Position numbers and translations under genes: made by a program. This document shows positions 34,752-43,625 of a DNA stretch of 64,000 bases, in pieces. This DNA is from Solirubrobacteraceae bacterium (GTDB taxonomy: Bacteria > Actinomycetota > Thermoleophilia > Solirubrobacterales > Solirubrobacteraceae): positions 124,001 to 188,000 of the forward strand of contig JALNWQ010000004.1 in assembly GCA_023230855.1 (NCBI GenBank). The letters are read 5' to 3'. The notes beneath the pieces are model-generated. The model searched no databases. It worked only from the letters and a program-made list of their open reading frames with translations, and had not been told where the DNA came from. The first letter of the stretch is position 1. Every line of letters begins with the position of its first letter.

Positions 34752-36229
34752 CGCGACCCCCCGACGACGCTGCGCAGGAGCTTCTCGAGGTCGCCCTGGC
34801 CCCGCATCGCGTCGCGCGTGCGGCGGGCCCGCTCGAGCGGCGCGGCGTAGCGGCGGTCGCCGGCGACGTCGCGCTTGACGTCGGCGGCGCGCTCGCCGTC
34901 GAGGACCCGGGCGACGAGCTCCTGCTCCGGGGTGCCCTTGCCGTCCAGGCCCTCCAGCGCGGTGGACGCGAGCTGCGTGCCGGCCTTCGCGCCCGGCGTC
35001 AGGTCGGACACGCAGTCCGCGATCGGCACGGTGGCGTACGACGAGCAGCGGGTGAGGATGAGGCCGACGCGGAGGAAGTGCCCGACGTCGTCGAACCCGT
35101 TGATCGCCATCCCCTGGAAGAACGAGTAGTCGAGGATCCGCCGGGTGCCGCCGGTCTCGCGCAGCGACTCCAGCAGCTGCCGGGCCATGGTGAGGATCGG
35201 GGCGGCGTCGGTGAGCAGCGTCTCGAGCCGGCGCAGCGACGGTTGGACCGCGAGCAGGGCGGTGCGGCCGCGCTCGGACGCCGCGCCGAGCCGACGCACC
35301 GGCCCGGTCGACGCGTCCGAGAACGTCCGCAACCGCGTGAGCAGCGTCGTCGCGCCGGGCGCGGCGGTGCGCAGCGTCGCCATCGTCCGCTCGGTCTCGC
35401 GCGACAGCTCGGTCAGACGGCGCATCGACGGGCGCAGCTCGCGGAGCGTGCCGGGCAGGCGGCGCAGGTTCTCGTCGACCTCGGGGTTGCGGTCGGCGAC
35501 CGCGCCCTGGAAGTCCGCCACCCGGGCGAGGAACCGCGCCAGGTCGTCGCGGGCGTCGGCGACGGGCCGCAGCGCCCGCTCGCCGTCGGTGGCCATCTGC
35601 CGCAGCTCCCGGGTCTGCCCGGCGATGATCTCGAGCACGCGGTTCGTGTCGCGCAGTCCGGGCAGCGCGGCGCGCAGGGCGTCGTCCAGGTCCTCGCCCC
35701 GGGCGGCGAGGCCGGCCCCGAGCTCGTTGAGCAGGACGGTGAGGCGCAGCCGCTGCGGCTCCTCCCACATGTTCGCGACGAGGTCGAGGTCGATCGGTCG
35801 CACGGTCCGGTCCTGCGGCAGGACGTGCTGGATCCGGCCGTCGTGCTCCTCGGCCCGCAGCTCGGGCGGGGCGGGGCTGTCGGGGTCGCGCGGCTGGGTC
35901 GGGGTGCACTCGACGTACCGCTCGCCGATGATCGACTGCGGCAGGATCCGGCACTCGGCGTCGCGCCGGAACCGCTGGAACCCGCGGTCGTCGATCCGCA
36001 GGACGACGACCGCGCGCCGACGGGCGTCGACGTCGAGCTCCTCGACGGTGCCGATGCGGGCCCCGGCGGCGCGGACCTCGGTCCCGGGCGACAGCGCGAA
36101 CGCGTTGCCGAACAGCGCCCGGACGCGGTAGGCGTCGCCCCCGCCGTCACCGTCGTCCGACGACGCGACGGTCGCGACGACCGCCGCGAGGAGGAGCGCG
36201 AGCAGGCCGATGGGCAACAGCCGCCTCAT
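34748..36229 (-). CDS. MCE/MlaD-family lipid transport protein (second in cluster)
   Basis: The protein has 493 residues. A short N-terminus leads into the anchor (LLPIGLLALLLAAVVATVAS), an acidic Asp/Gly linker, and the MlaD domain (about 33-115, with YRVRALFGNAFALSPGTEVR and GARIGTVEELDVD). The long helical region includes PIDLDLVANMWEEPQRLRL. The C-terminal part has FFQGMAINGFDDVGHFLRVG and two Cys (TRCSSYATV, ADCVSD). The ATG overlaps the stop of the first member by 4 bp. Confidence 0.87.
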   Translation of the reverse strand: MRRLLPIGLLALLLAAVVATVASSDDGDGGGDAYRVRALFGNAFALSPGTEVRAAGARIGTVEELDVDARRRAVVVLRIDDRGFQRFRRDAECRILPQSIIGERYVECTPTQPRDPDSPAPPELRAEEHDGRIQHVLPQDRTVRPIDLDLVANMWEEPQRLRLTVLLNELGAGLAARGEDLDDALRAALPGLRDTNRVLEIIAGQTRELRQMATDGERALRPVADARDDLARFLARVADFQGAVADRNPEVDENLRRLPGTLRELRPSMRRLTELSRETERTMATLRTAAPGATTLLTRLRTFSDASTGPVRRLGAASERGRTALLAVQPSLRRLETLLTDAAPILTMARQLLESLRETGGTRRILDYSFFQGMAINGFDDVGHFLRVGLILTRCSSYATVPIADCVSDLTPGAKAGTQLASTALEGLDGKGTPEQELVARVLDGERAADVKRDVAGDRRYAAPLERARRTRDAMRGQGDLEKLLRSVVGGSR

Positions 36230-37623
36230 GGTCCGGGGAGCACCCCCTTCGGGTCGCAGTCGAGCGACCCGTCGGCGTCGCGCCAGGGGTTGGACCGGTC
36301 GGCGAGGGTCTGGGCGTTCGCGCCGGGGCAGCGGCGGGCGGTCCGGTCGACCTGCGTGTAGGCCCCGATCGCCGGGGTGAGCGCTCCGAGCAGCGGCCGC
36401 AGCGGCGACGCGGCGGGGGCGTCGACGAGCGAGTTCGTGTTGAGCACGAGCTGCGTGCGGGCGACGTGGCCGTGGGCGTCGTAGCCGGCGGTCGCGCCGC
36501 CGAACGTCCGGGCCCACCCGGTGAGCTCGGGGACGTACGGGCGGGTGAACGCCACCTGTGGCCGCTGGTCGGTGGCGGCCTTCGCCGCGTCGCGCAGCGC
36601 CGGCACCGCGACCTCGGCCAGTCCCGGCGTGAGCGCGAGCAGCTCGAGCAGGTCGTTGCCGGCGCCGGGGCGGTCGATGAGCCGGCGGGTGGCGGCGATC
36701 GTCGGGACGAGGTCGGCGGCGAGCGGCCGCAGCTCGCGCAGCAGCGGGCCCGCCTTGTCGGCCACGGGGCGGCTCGCGCGGATCAGCGGGTCGAGGTCGT
36801 CGAGGGCTCCGCGGACCCCGGCGAACGTCGTCGACGCGCGGCGCAGGCTCCCGGGCAGCCGGTCGAGGGTGCGCTCCAGGGCGGCCCGCTCGTCGGCGAG
36901 CGCGCCGACGGTCGCCCGGGTGCGCGGCACGACCCCGGTGAGCGCGTCGCGCTCGCGGGCGAGCGTCCCGACGACGGCGGACGTCGAGCGGAGGAACCGG
37001 ACGAGCGCCGGCTGGTCGGCGGTGACGTCGTCGACGAGGCGGGTGCCCGCCTGCAGCGCCGTGGAGAAGTACCGCAGTCCCTCGCGGGCGTCGCGCTCGC
37101 GACCGCGGAGCATTCCCGACCCGCCCTTGACGAACCGCTGGTATCCGCGCCGGGTCTCGGGGTCGAACGCGTTGAAGATCTGGTCGAGGTCGACGTTGGG
37201 GGTGACGTCCTCGGCCGGGAGCCGGTCGCCGTCGGCGAGCGGCGCCGCGTTGCCCGGGCCGGGCGTGAGGGAGACGACCTTGTTCGCGATCCCCGACAGC
37301 GACGGGGCACGCACGTCCGCGGTGGTGCCACGCCGCAGCGGCAGCAGTGCGTCGTCGTCGATCCGCAGCTCGATCTCGGCCCGGGAGTCGTCGGTCAGGC
37401 GGATGTCGATGACGAGGCCGACGCGCCGGCCGCCGACCTGGACCTCGTTGCCGTCGACGAGCTGGTTGGCGTTGGGCAGGACGATCCGGTACGTCGACTC
37501 GTCCCCACCGCGGAGCAGGACGACCGCGACGACGACGCACGCGATCGCGAGCGCGCCGACGGCAGCGAGGCGGGCCGCTGGTCGACGGTCGGCGAAGCCT
37601 GATGGTTGCGTTGGACGGGTCAC
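36226..37623 (-). CDS. MCE/MlaD-family lipid transport protein (first in cluster)
   Basis: The protein has 465 residues from a GTG at 37623 and is the first gene of the operon. The membrane anchor is AVGALAIACVVVAVVLL. The MlaD domain (about 43-125) contains YRIVLPNANQLVDGNEVQVG and GRRVGLVIDIRLTDD. NVDLDQIFNAFDPETRRGYQ marks the junction to the helical barrel, and the C-terminus has two Cys (RRCPGANA, LDCDPKGV). In mycobacterial mce operons two YrbE permease genes precede this position. Here the next gene upstream is a divergent secreted protein, so the permease and ATPase must be encoded elsewhere. A TAGACT hexamer on the minus strand (37675-37680) is a possible -10. Confidence 0.87.
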   Translation of the reverse strand: MTRPTQPSGFADRRPAARLAAVGALAIACVVVAVVLLRGGDESTYRIVLPNANQLVDGNEVQVGGRRVGLVIDIRLTDDSRAEIELRIDDDALLPLRRGTTADVRAPSLSGIANKVVSLTPGPGNAAPLADGDRLPAEDVTPNVDLDQIFNAFDPETRRGYQRFVKGGSGMLRGRERDAREGLRYFSTALQAGTRLVDDVTADQPALVRFLRSTSAVVGTLARERDALTGVVPRTRATVGALADERAALERTLDRLPGSLRRASTTFAGVRGALDDLDPLIRASRPVADKAGPLLRELRPLAADLVPTIAATRRLIDRPGAGNDLLELLALTPGLAEVAVPALRDAAKAATDQRPQVAFTRPYVPELTGWARTFGGATAGYDAHGHVARTQLVLNTNSLVDAPAASPLRPLLGALTPAIGAYTQVDRTARRCPGANAQTLADRSNPWRDADGSLDCDPKGVLPGP

Positions 37624-37790
37624 GTCGGGCCGGGCGGTGGACGACGTCGTCGTCGTCGGGGCTACCGGTGGCCCAGTCTACGCGACCCCCCGCCCGGGGG
37701 GTGGACGTCGCGCCAGATCGACGGCGGCGCGTCGCGCGGACGCAGCGACGCCGACGAGCGCGCCGGGCCGGTACGGTGACGGCCTTGCCG

Positions 37791-39308
37791 ATGTCGCGCG
37801 GTCCCTCCCGTCGCCTGGCGACGATGACGGTCGCCACCACGATGGTGGGCGCGCTCGCGCTCGCGTCGACCGCCGACGGGCCCCAGCGCGGGGTGGAGCC
37901 GCCGCCGTCGCCCGGGGTCATGCTCGCCCCGGTCGGCGCATGGTGCTGGTTCGCCGATCCGCGCGCGGTGCGGATGGGGGACCGGTCGGTGTTCGGCTGG
38001 GTCGACGACGAGGGCTCGATCGTCGTCGGCGACGACCTGGGTCGCACCGCGACGCTGCACCACCGCCTGGAGCGCGACGACCACGACAACCCCGCGCTGT
38101 ACGTGCGCCGGGACGGACGGTTGACCGCGTTCTGGTCCGCCCACAACGGCGACGCGCTCTACCAGCGCACCGCCGAGCGCGGCATCGACGGCTGGGGCCC
38201 GGTGACGACGCTGCCCGACAACCCGGACGGGGCCGAGCACCGGCGCTACACCTATCCCAACCCGGTGCGCACGTCGGACCGACTCTTCCTCTTCTGGTCG
38301 GGCACCGGCAGCACCGCGACGTACGCCGAGTCGCCCGACGACGGCGACAGCTGGAGCGACGCACGGTCGTTGTTCCGTCCCGATGCGGCGGCGGTGCGCT
38401 ACGTGAAGTACCGCGCGGACGGGGACGACATCCACCTGGCGTGGACCCTCGACCACCCGCGCGACCGATTGAGCGGGGTGCGTCACGCCGTCATCCGCGG
38501 CCGGTCGGTCCAGTTGCAGGACGGCACCGAGATCGGCCGGCTGGGCACGCCGATCGACCCGACCGCCGGCGAGGTGCTCTACGACGAGCGCACCACCGGG
38601 CAGGCGTGGATCCACGATCTGGCGGTGCGCGACGGCCGGCCGACCGTCGTCTACGCGACGTTCACCGCCGACGCGGTCGGCACGTACCGCTACGCCCACT
38701 GGGACGGCCGCTGGCGCGACGAGGCGATCGTGTCCGCCGGCCGGACGTTCGAGCTGTCCGGCGGCGAGCCGCACTACGCGGGCGGGATCACCATCGACCC
38801 GTCCGACCCGGGCGTCGTGCTGCTGTCGCGGCCGGTCGGCGCCCGCCACGAGATCGAGCGGTGGCACCGCCGCGACGGCCGGTGGTCGTCGGTCCCGCTC
38901 ACCCGGGGGTCGACGGTGCCGAACGTGCGGCCCTACCCCGTCGGCGACGGGGTGGCCTGGATGCGGGGGACGTACCCGAGCTACGTCGGGTTCCGCACGG
39001 CGATGGCGTGGCTGCCCGAGGGCGGCGTGCCGTATCCGCCGTCGGTGCGGGTCACCCCGCGGACGGTACGCCGGGGACAGCGGATCGCGTTGCGGGCCCG
39101 CAACGTCGCGGGCGTCGTCACGGTCGAGGCCGTGCCGACGCGCCGCCGGGTCGGCGGGCGGACGGTGCGCACCGTCCGCCGCCACGTCCGCCTGCGCGAC
39201 GGCCGCGCATCCCTGTCGTCCCGGTCGCTGCGACGCGGCGTCCGCTACCGGGTGACCGTGCGCGGCGTCGGCCAGGCGCTGGGACGGGCGACGGTGCGGG
39301 TGCGGTGA
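37791..39308 (+). CDS. Secreted BNR-4 repeat (sialidase-like propeller) protein
   Basis: The protein has 505 residues from the ATG at 37791; a GTG five codons earlier is an alternative. Residues 1-32 (RRLATMTVATTMVGALALAS) are a signal peptide. GAWCWFADPRAVRMGDRSVF is the characteristic opening of the BNR_4 family, which includes polysaccharide lyase-like seven-blade propellers. It is followed by blades with YTYPNPVRTSDRLFLFWSG and SPDDGDSWSDAR (an Asp-box). The last about 90 residues form an Arg-rich beta module like that of the other secreted proteins here. A role in binding or cutting polysaccharide is likely by family, unproven. The gene is divergent from the mce operon. Confidence 0.8.
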   Translation: MSRGPSRRLATMTVATTMVGALALASTADGPQRGVEPPPSPGVMLAPVGAWCWFADPRAVRMGDRSVFGWVDDEGSIVVGDDLGRTATLHHRLERDDHDNPALYVRRDGRLTAFWSAHNGDALYQRTAERGIDGWGPVTTLPDNPDGAEHRRYTYPNPVRTSDRLFLFWSGTGSTATYAESPDDGDSWSDARSLFRPDAAAVRYVKYRADGDDIHLAWTLDHPRDRLSGVRHAVIRGRSVQLQDGTEIGRLGTPIDPTAGEVLYDERTTGQAWIHDLAVRDGRPTVVYATFTADAVGTYRYAHWDGRWRDEAIVSAGRTFELSGGEPHYAGGITIDPSDPGVVLLSRPVGARHEIERWHRRDGRWSSVPLTRGSTVPNVRPYPVGDGVAWMRGTYPSYVGFRTAMAWLPEGGVPYPPSVRVTPRTVRRGQRIALRARNVAGVVTVEAVPTRRRVGGRTVRTVRRHVRLRDGRASLSSRSLRRGVRYRVTVRGVGQALGRATVRVR

Positions 39309-39312
39309 GCCC

Positions 39313-40350
39313 TCACCCCGCGGCGACGAACTCCGGGTCCCACTCCTCGCGGGGGTTCGGGATCGGCTGCAGGGTCGCCTCGATCCGCGATCGGTGCTCC
39401 TCGAGCCACGGCGGGAGGATCGTCTTGACGCCCCACTCCTCACGCGGGTTGCGGGCCTCGAACCCCGGCTCGTCGGTCGCCCACTCGTAGAGCACCCCGC
39501 CCGGCTCGCGGGCGTAGATCGAGTGGAAGTAGAACCGGTCCACGAGCCCGGACGTCTGCAGGCCCGCGCCCTCGATCCGCGGCAGCCACGCCTCGTAGTC
39601 GGCCTGACGGATGCCGAACGCGACGTGGTGGACGGTCCCGGCGCCGGGCAGCGGACGGGCGGCGGGGGCGGCGTCGAGCGTCACCAGCCCGCCCCGTCGG
39701 TCGCTGCGCAGATCGAACCGCTGCAGGACGGTGGGGGCCGACGGCGGGTCGCCGTCGGGCGTCCGGTCACCGCCTGCGGCCGCGACGTCCGAGCCCGTCG
39801 CGGTCGGCCCGTCGTCCGCGTCCGCGAGCGGCCGGGCCCCGAGCACGTCGGTGAGCACCGCGGCGGAGCGGTCCGGCACCCGGCTGTACGTGCGCACGCC
39901 GTCGAACCCGCGCAGCGCGACGTCCTCGGGGATCTGCGGATGGCGGGCGCGCAACGGCGGGTCGCCGCTGTCGTCGACGACGAGCTCGAAGGTCAGGCCC
40001 TCCGGGTCGGCGAAGACGAGGGCGCCACCCTCGCGGTGGTGCGACAGCCCGTGGCGGGTGAGTCGCTGCTCCCAGAACGCGATCGCCGCCGGGTCGGCCA
40101 CACGGAAGCCGATCCGGTGGACCATCCCCGCGCCGGCCCGCCCGCGGGGCAGGCCGCGGGACTCGAACATCGTCAGGTCCGATCCGGCCGACGCGTCCTC
40201 GTCGGTGAAGAACAGGTGGTACATGTCGGGCGCGTCCTGGTTGACGGTCTTCGCCGCCAGCCGCAGGCCCAGGACCCCCGTGACGAAGTCGGTCGCGGCG
40301 CGACCGTCGGCGGTCATGGTGGAGATGTGGTGGATGCCGTCGACCTGCAT
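39313..40350 (-). CDS. VOC-family ring-cleaving dioxygenase / glyoxalase-like protein
   Basis: The protein has 345 residues with two vicinal-oxygen-chelate modules. Metal ligands are likely the first His pair in IHHISTMTAD, His in GTVHHVAFGI and Glu in GGVLYEWATDEPGF. FYFHSIYAREPGG is typical of the MhqO/LinE-like ring-cleaving dioxygenases that open hydroquinones. An Asp/Ala/Gly-rich low-complexity insert (about 185-220) separates the two modules and is unusual in length. C-terminal LPPWLEEHRSRIEATLQPI is also a family mark. It is convergent with the BNR-4 gene with a 4-bp gap. Confidence 0.85.
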   Translation of the reverse strand: MQVDGIHHISTMTADGRAATDFVTGVLGLRLAAKTVNQDAPDMYHLFFTDEDASAGSDLTMFESRGLPRGRAGAGMVHRIGFRVADPAAIAFWEQRLTRHGLSHHREGGALVFADPEGLTFELVVDDSGDPPLRARHPQIPEDVALRGFDGVRTYSRVPDRSAAVLTDVLGARPLADADDGPTATGSDVAAAGGDRTPDGDPPSAPTVLQRFDLRSDRRGGLVTLDAAPAARPLPGAGTVHHVAFGIRQADYEAWLPRIEGAGLQTSGLVDRFYFHSIYAREPGGVLYEWATDEPGFEARNPREEWGVKTILPPWLEEHRSRIEATLQPIPNPREEWDPEFVAAG

Positions 40351-40523
40351 GAGCGCCTCCCGGACGTCCGGGGCGCGACCCGCCCCGGCATGTGGTTGCG
40401 TCGGCAACCATAGTCCTCTCCGGCGCCATCCGCAAGGGCGGCCCACGATGCCCCGCCCGTCACACGGAGCGCCCGCCCCGCCCTCCAAGACGGCCCGGCC
40501 GACCGCGCAGTCTCGTTGCGATC

Positions 40524-40769
40524 CGGCGACGGGACGAGCGGTTCTTCGGCGCGGTCGAGGACGGTGACGTGCTGGGCTGCCCGGTCGTGACGCTCGAGCT
40601 GCTCGCCGGGCTCCGGGGCGGACGTCACCGGACGATGCCGACCGGGGACCTGCTGATCGCCGCCTGCGCCGAGCGGCACGGCGTGCCGGTGTGGCACGAC
40701 GACCGACACTTCGAGCGGATCGCCCGGGTCACCGGCCAGGCGCAGCACCGGTTGACGTTCGACGACTGA
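40524..40769 (+). pseudogene. PIN-domain (VapC-like) toxin remnant with internal deletion
   Basis: The frame reads RRRDERFFGAVEDGDVLG, CPVVTLELLAGLRGG, then RHRTMPTGDLLIAACAERHG and VPVWHDDRHFERIARVTGQ before the stop at 40769. The first block is the VTLELL helix of VapC toxins. The second is the C-terminal DLLIAA and DRHFERI region. About 40-50 residues that normally separate these are missing in frame, and the N-terminal strand with the first catalytic Asp is gone. The preceding codons look non-coding. The remnant cannot be an active ribonuclease. No antitoxin gene is adjacent. Confidence 0.65.
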
Positions 40770-40866
40770 TCGTCGGGCCGGCACGCCGCCGGAGCGCGCG
40801 ATCGGCGCGGGTCGGGTCGCCGTCGGGGCCGGACGCCTCGCGGACCCAGGCCCGCTGCGTCCCGCG

Positions 40867-41535
40867 CTACCCCGTCCCGCCGTCGAGCACGTACCCCATC
40901 CCCCGCACCGTCGTGACGACCCCGGCCCCGAGCTTGCGGCGCAGGTAGCCGACGTAGACGTCGACGACGTTCGACCCCGGGTCGTGCTGGTACCCCCACA
41001 CGTGCGACAGGACCTGCTCGCGGCTCAGGACCTGGCCGGGGTGGCGCAGGAACATCTCGAGCATCGCGAACTCGCGGGCGCTGAGCTCGACCGTCCGGTC
41101 GTCGACGGTGGCGGTGCGGCGGCGCAGGTCCAGGGACAGCCCGCCGTGGCGCAGCACCGTCTCCTCGCGGGTGCCCTCGTCGCGCAGGCGCGCCCGCACC
41201 CGGGCCAGGAGCTCCTCGAAGCGAAAGGGCTTGGTGACGTAGTCGTCGGCCCCGAGGTCGAACCCCTCGACCTTCGTGTCGATCTCGTCGCGCGCAGTGA
41301 GGATGAGCACCGGCAGCCGGCGGCCCTGGCCCCGGATGGTGCGCAGCACCGCCAGGCCGTCGAGCGACGGCAGGCCCAGGTCGAGGACGAGCAGGTCGAA
41401 GTCCTCGTCGCGGGCGACGGCCACCGCCGCGGCGCCGTCGGCGACGACGGTCGTGGTGAACCCGGCGGCGCGGAGGCCCTTCTCGAGGAACGCGCTCAGC
41501 CGCTCCTCGTCCTCGGCGATCAGGATGCGTCTCAC
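40867..41535 (-). CDS. OmpR/PhoB-family response regulator
   Basis: The protein has 222 residues from a GTG overlapping the kinase stop (GTGA). The receiver domain (1-120) has acidic residues in LIAEDEE, phospho-acceptor Asp52 in LLVLDLGLPS, Thr in LTARDE and Lys in DDYVTKPF. The C-terminal winged helix includes ELSAREFAMLEMFLRHPGQV and the recognition helix region VVDVYVGYLRRKLG. It pairs with the sensor kinase encoded upstream. Six ATGAG-type elements upstream of the operon are good candidates for its binding sites, so it probably controls its own operon and the divergent Arg-rich peptide gene. Confidence 0.93.
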   Translation of the reverse strand: MRRILIAEDEERLSAFLEKGLRAAGFTTTVVADGAAAVAVARDEDFDLLVLDLGLPSLDGLAVLRTIRGQGRRLPVLILTARDEIDTKVEGFDLGADDYVTKPFRFEELLARVRARLRDEGTREETVLRHGGLSLDLRRRTATVDDRTVELSAREFAMLEMFLRHPGQVLSREQVLSHVWGYQHDPGSNVVDVYVGYLRRKLGAGVVTTVRGMGYVLDGGTG

Positions 41536-43067
41536 CGCTGGTGCTCCTTCGTGGGCTGCTCGTCGGCGATCGCGGACGGCACGTCGATCACGACCGTCGG
41601 CGCCTCGTCGTCGACGGTCGGGGACGGGTCGGCCGGCAGGTGCAGGACGAAGATCGACCCCTCGCCGAGCCGGGAGCGCAGCTCCACCCGCCCCTCGTGC
41701 GCCTGCACGATCGCGGCGACGATCGACAGGCCCAGCCCGGCGCCGGACGTGCGGCGTCCGTGGTCGAGCCGGGCGAACCGCTCGAAGATCCGGTCGCGGT
41801 GCTCCGGTGCGATGCCCGGCCCGTCGTCGCGGACCCACAGGAGCGCCTCGGCGCCCTCCAGGCGGCCCCCGATCTCGACGGCGTCGCCCGGCCCGGTGTG
41901 CTGCGCGGCGTTGGCGGCGAGGTTGAGCATCGCCTGCATGAGCCGCTGGCGGTCCCCGGTGATCGTCGCCGGTGGCGCGGGGACCAGGCGCCAGTCGCGG
42001 TCGCCGAGCGCGACGGCCTTGGCGTGCAGCTCCTCGACGAAGAGGTCGAGGTCGATCGGTCCGGTGCGCAGGAAGTCGCCCTGCTCCGCCTTGGCCAGCA
42101 GCAGCAGGTCCTCGACGATCCGGCTCATCCGCTCCAGCTCGTCCTCGACGAGCGCCATCGTCTCCTCGCGCTCCCGCGGGTCGTCGCCGAGCAGCTCGAG
42201 GTGGCCGCGGACGATGGTGATCGGCGTGCGCAGCTCGTGGCCGGCGTCGGACACGAACGCCCGCTGCGATCCGAACGCCGCCTCGAGCCGGTCGAGCATC
42301 TGGTTGAAGGTCGTGGCGAGCACCGCGATCTCGTCGTCGCCCCGCACGTCGATCCGGCGGCGCAGATCCGTCTCGGTGATCGTCCGGGCGGTGGCGGTGA
42401 GCTCGCGCAGCGGGGCGAGGATCCGGCCGGTGAGGAGGTAGGCGACGGCGATCGCGAGCGCCAGGACGACGAGCGCGACGAGCGCGGCCACCCCGGTCGC
42501 CCGCGCGACCTCGGCCTGCTCCGCCTCGAGGTCGACGACGGCGACGAACACGCCCAGCGTGCGCCCCTCGTACCGGATCGGCACCGCCAGGTAGGTCGTC
42601 TCGCGCCCCGCGACCGTCACCGTGCCGCGCCGTGCCGTCGTGGTCCGGGCCAGCTCGCGCAAGGCGCCGTCGAGGGTGCGGGCCTCGTCGGACGGGCCGG
42701 TGGCGCGGTACGGGCGCCCGTCGACGTACGTCAGCCACCGCTCGCCCCGGTCCGGGACGTTGCGGGACAGGTAGACGTCGAGCATCGTCTCGACGTCCCG
42801 GCCGAACCGGCGCCCGTCGGCCGGATTGCGTCCCTGCACGACGAGGCGGCGCAGCTCGCCGGCCTCCTGCACGAGGCTCGCGTCGATCCGGTCGACGGCG
42901 CGCGCGGTCAGCACCTCACGGAGGATGACCGTCGACAGCACGGTCGAGCCGACGAGCAGCACGACGACGACGAGGAGGATCCGTGCGCGGGCGCTGCGCA
43001 ACCGTGGCCGCGACGGCAGGCGGCGCCGGGCGGGCCCGGGCGGGCGAGGGCGACGCGCATCAGTCAT
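41532..43067 (-). CDS. Membrane sensor histidine kinase
   Basis: The protein has 511 residues. A basic Pro/Arg-rich N-terminus is followed by membrane segment 1 (about 29-51, ILLVVVVLLVGSTVLSTVIL). A 135-residue extracytoplasmic sensor domain follows, then membrane segment 2 (about 190-212) and a HAMP domain (about 213-265). The H-box is SDAGHELRTPI with His277. The N-box LNLAANAAQHTG, G1 WVRDDGPGI, F-box and GAGLGLSIV of the ATPase follow. A Pro/Thr/Asp-rich tail ends the protein. The ATG lies inside the end of the upstream gene (8-bp overlap) and the stop overlaps the response regulator start, so all three are translated together. Confidence 0.93.
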   Translation of the reverse strand: MTDARRPRPPGPARRRLPSRPRLRSARARILLVVVVLLVGSTVLSTVILREVLTARAVDRIDASLVQEAGELRRLVVQGRNPADGRRFGRDVETMLDVYLSRNVPDRGERWLTYVDGRPYRATGPSDEARTLDGALRELARTTTARRGTVTVAGRETTYLAVPIRYEGRTLGVFVAVVDLEAEQAEVARATGVAALVALVVLALAIAVAYLLTGRILAPLRELTATARTITETDLRRRIDVRGDDEIAVLATTFNQMLDRLEAAFGSQRAFVSDAGHELRTPITIVRGHLELLGDDPREREETMALVEDELERMSRIVEDLLLLAKAEQGDFLRTGPIDLDLFVEELHAKAVALGDRDWRLVPAPPATITGDRQRLMQAMLNLAANAAQHTGPGDAVEIGGRLEGAEALLWVRDDGPGIAPEHRDRIFERFARLDHGRRTSGAGLGLSIVAAIVQAHEGRVELRSRLGEGSIFVLHLPADPSPTVDDEAPTVVIDVPSAIADEQPTKEHQR

Positions 43068-43470
43068 CGTCGTCGTCCTCCTCGTCATCCCCGTCGTCGT
43101 CATCGTCGTCGTCGTCGGACGAGGGGAACGAGGACGGCGGCGGCGGTTGCGGCGCGGGTCGGAACCCCTGGTCCGGTTCGGGCCGGGGCGTGGGCGCCGG
43201 TGCGGCGGGCGTCGTGGACCGGCGGCGGCGCTCCGCGGCGCGACGACGCTCGGCCGCCCGACGACGCTCCGCGGCGCGCTCCCGGGCGCGTCGGCGGGCC
43301 TCGACCCGCTCGCGCTCCTCGCGCTCGGCGGCCTCCACCTCGGACGACCGCAGCTCGATCGGGGCGACCGTCGGACGGTCGTTCGCGCCCGCCAGGTCGA
43401 GCGCCAGCACCGTGACGCCGCCGAGCAGCGCGAGCCCGACGAGCACGGCGGCGACGAGGCGGCGGGTCAT
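43060..43470 (-). CDS. Membrane-anchored protein with hyperacidic tail (136 aa)
   Basis: The protein has four clear zones. A membrane anchor lies at about 5-26 (LVAAVLVGLALLGGVTVLAL). A highly charged Glu/Arg helix with RRAAER-type repeats spans about 44-84. A Pro-rich linker covers about 88-115. The tail (119-136) has 17 Asp/Glu of 18 residues. The signal orientation puts the tail outside the cell. It is the first gene of a three-gene operon with the sensor kinase and response regulator. It may therefore bind a cation or a basic peptide and present it to the kinase; this is inference. No family was recognised. The tail is encoded by GAC/GAT repeats and could vary in length. Confidence 0.7.
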   Translation of the reverse strand: MTRRLVAAVLVGLALLGGVTVLALDLAGANDRPTVAPIELRSSEVEAAEREERERVEARRRARERAAERRRAAERRRAAERRRRSTTPAAPAPTPRPEPDQGFRPAPQPPPPSSFPSSDDDDDDDDGDDEEDDDDD

Positions 43471-43553
43471 GGCATGAGCCTCCCGCGGGCACGTGGAACG
43501 GGCATGAGCCGACCATGAGAGCACGCTCATCGCGGATGAGTGGCCTCTCATCC
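43471..43553. promoter_or_regulatory. Intergenic operator array with six ATGAG/CTCAT elements
   Basis: ATGAG occurs at 43474-43478, 43504-43508, 43515-43519 and 43536-43540. CTCAT occurs at 43526-43530 and 43547-43551. GGCATGAGCC is an exact 10-bp direct repeat 30 bp apart (43471 and 43501). GGATGAG and CTCATCC form an inverted pair (43534-43553). The array lies between the divergent two-component operon and the Arg-rich peptide gene. Repeats on a helical-turn scale are typical for PhoB-type regulators. Confidence 0.55.
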
Positions 43554-43625
43554 ACGACTCACGATCGTCACAGACCCCGACGAGACGCTCCTGACCGTCC
43601 CGAACAACGACGCAGAAGGAGCAGC

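Noticed and set aside
37624..37790. Hidden or decayed yrbE genes
   Set aside because: The gap is only 167 bp and shows no membrane-segment text in any frame.
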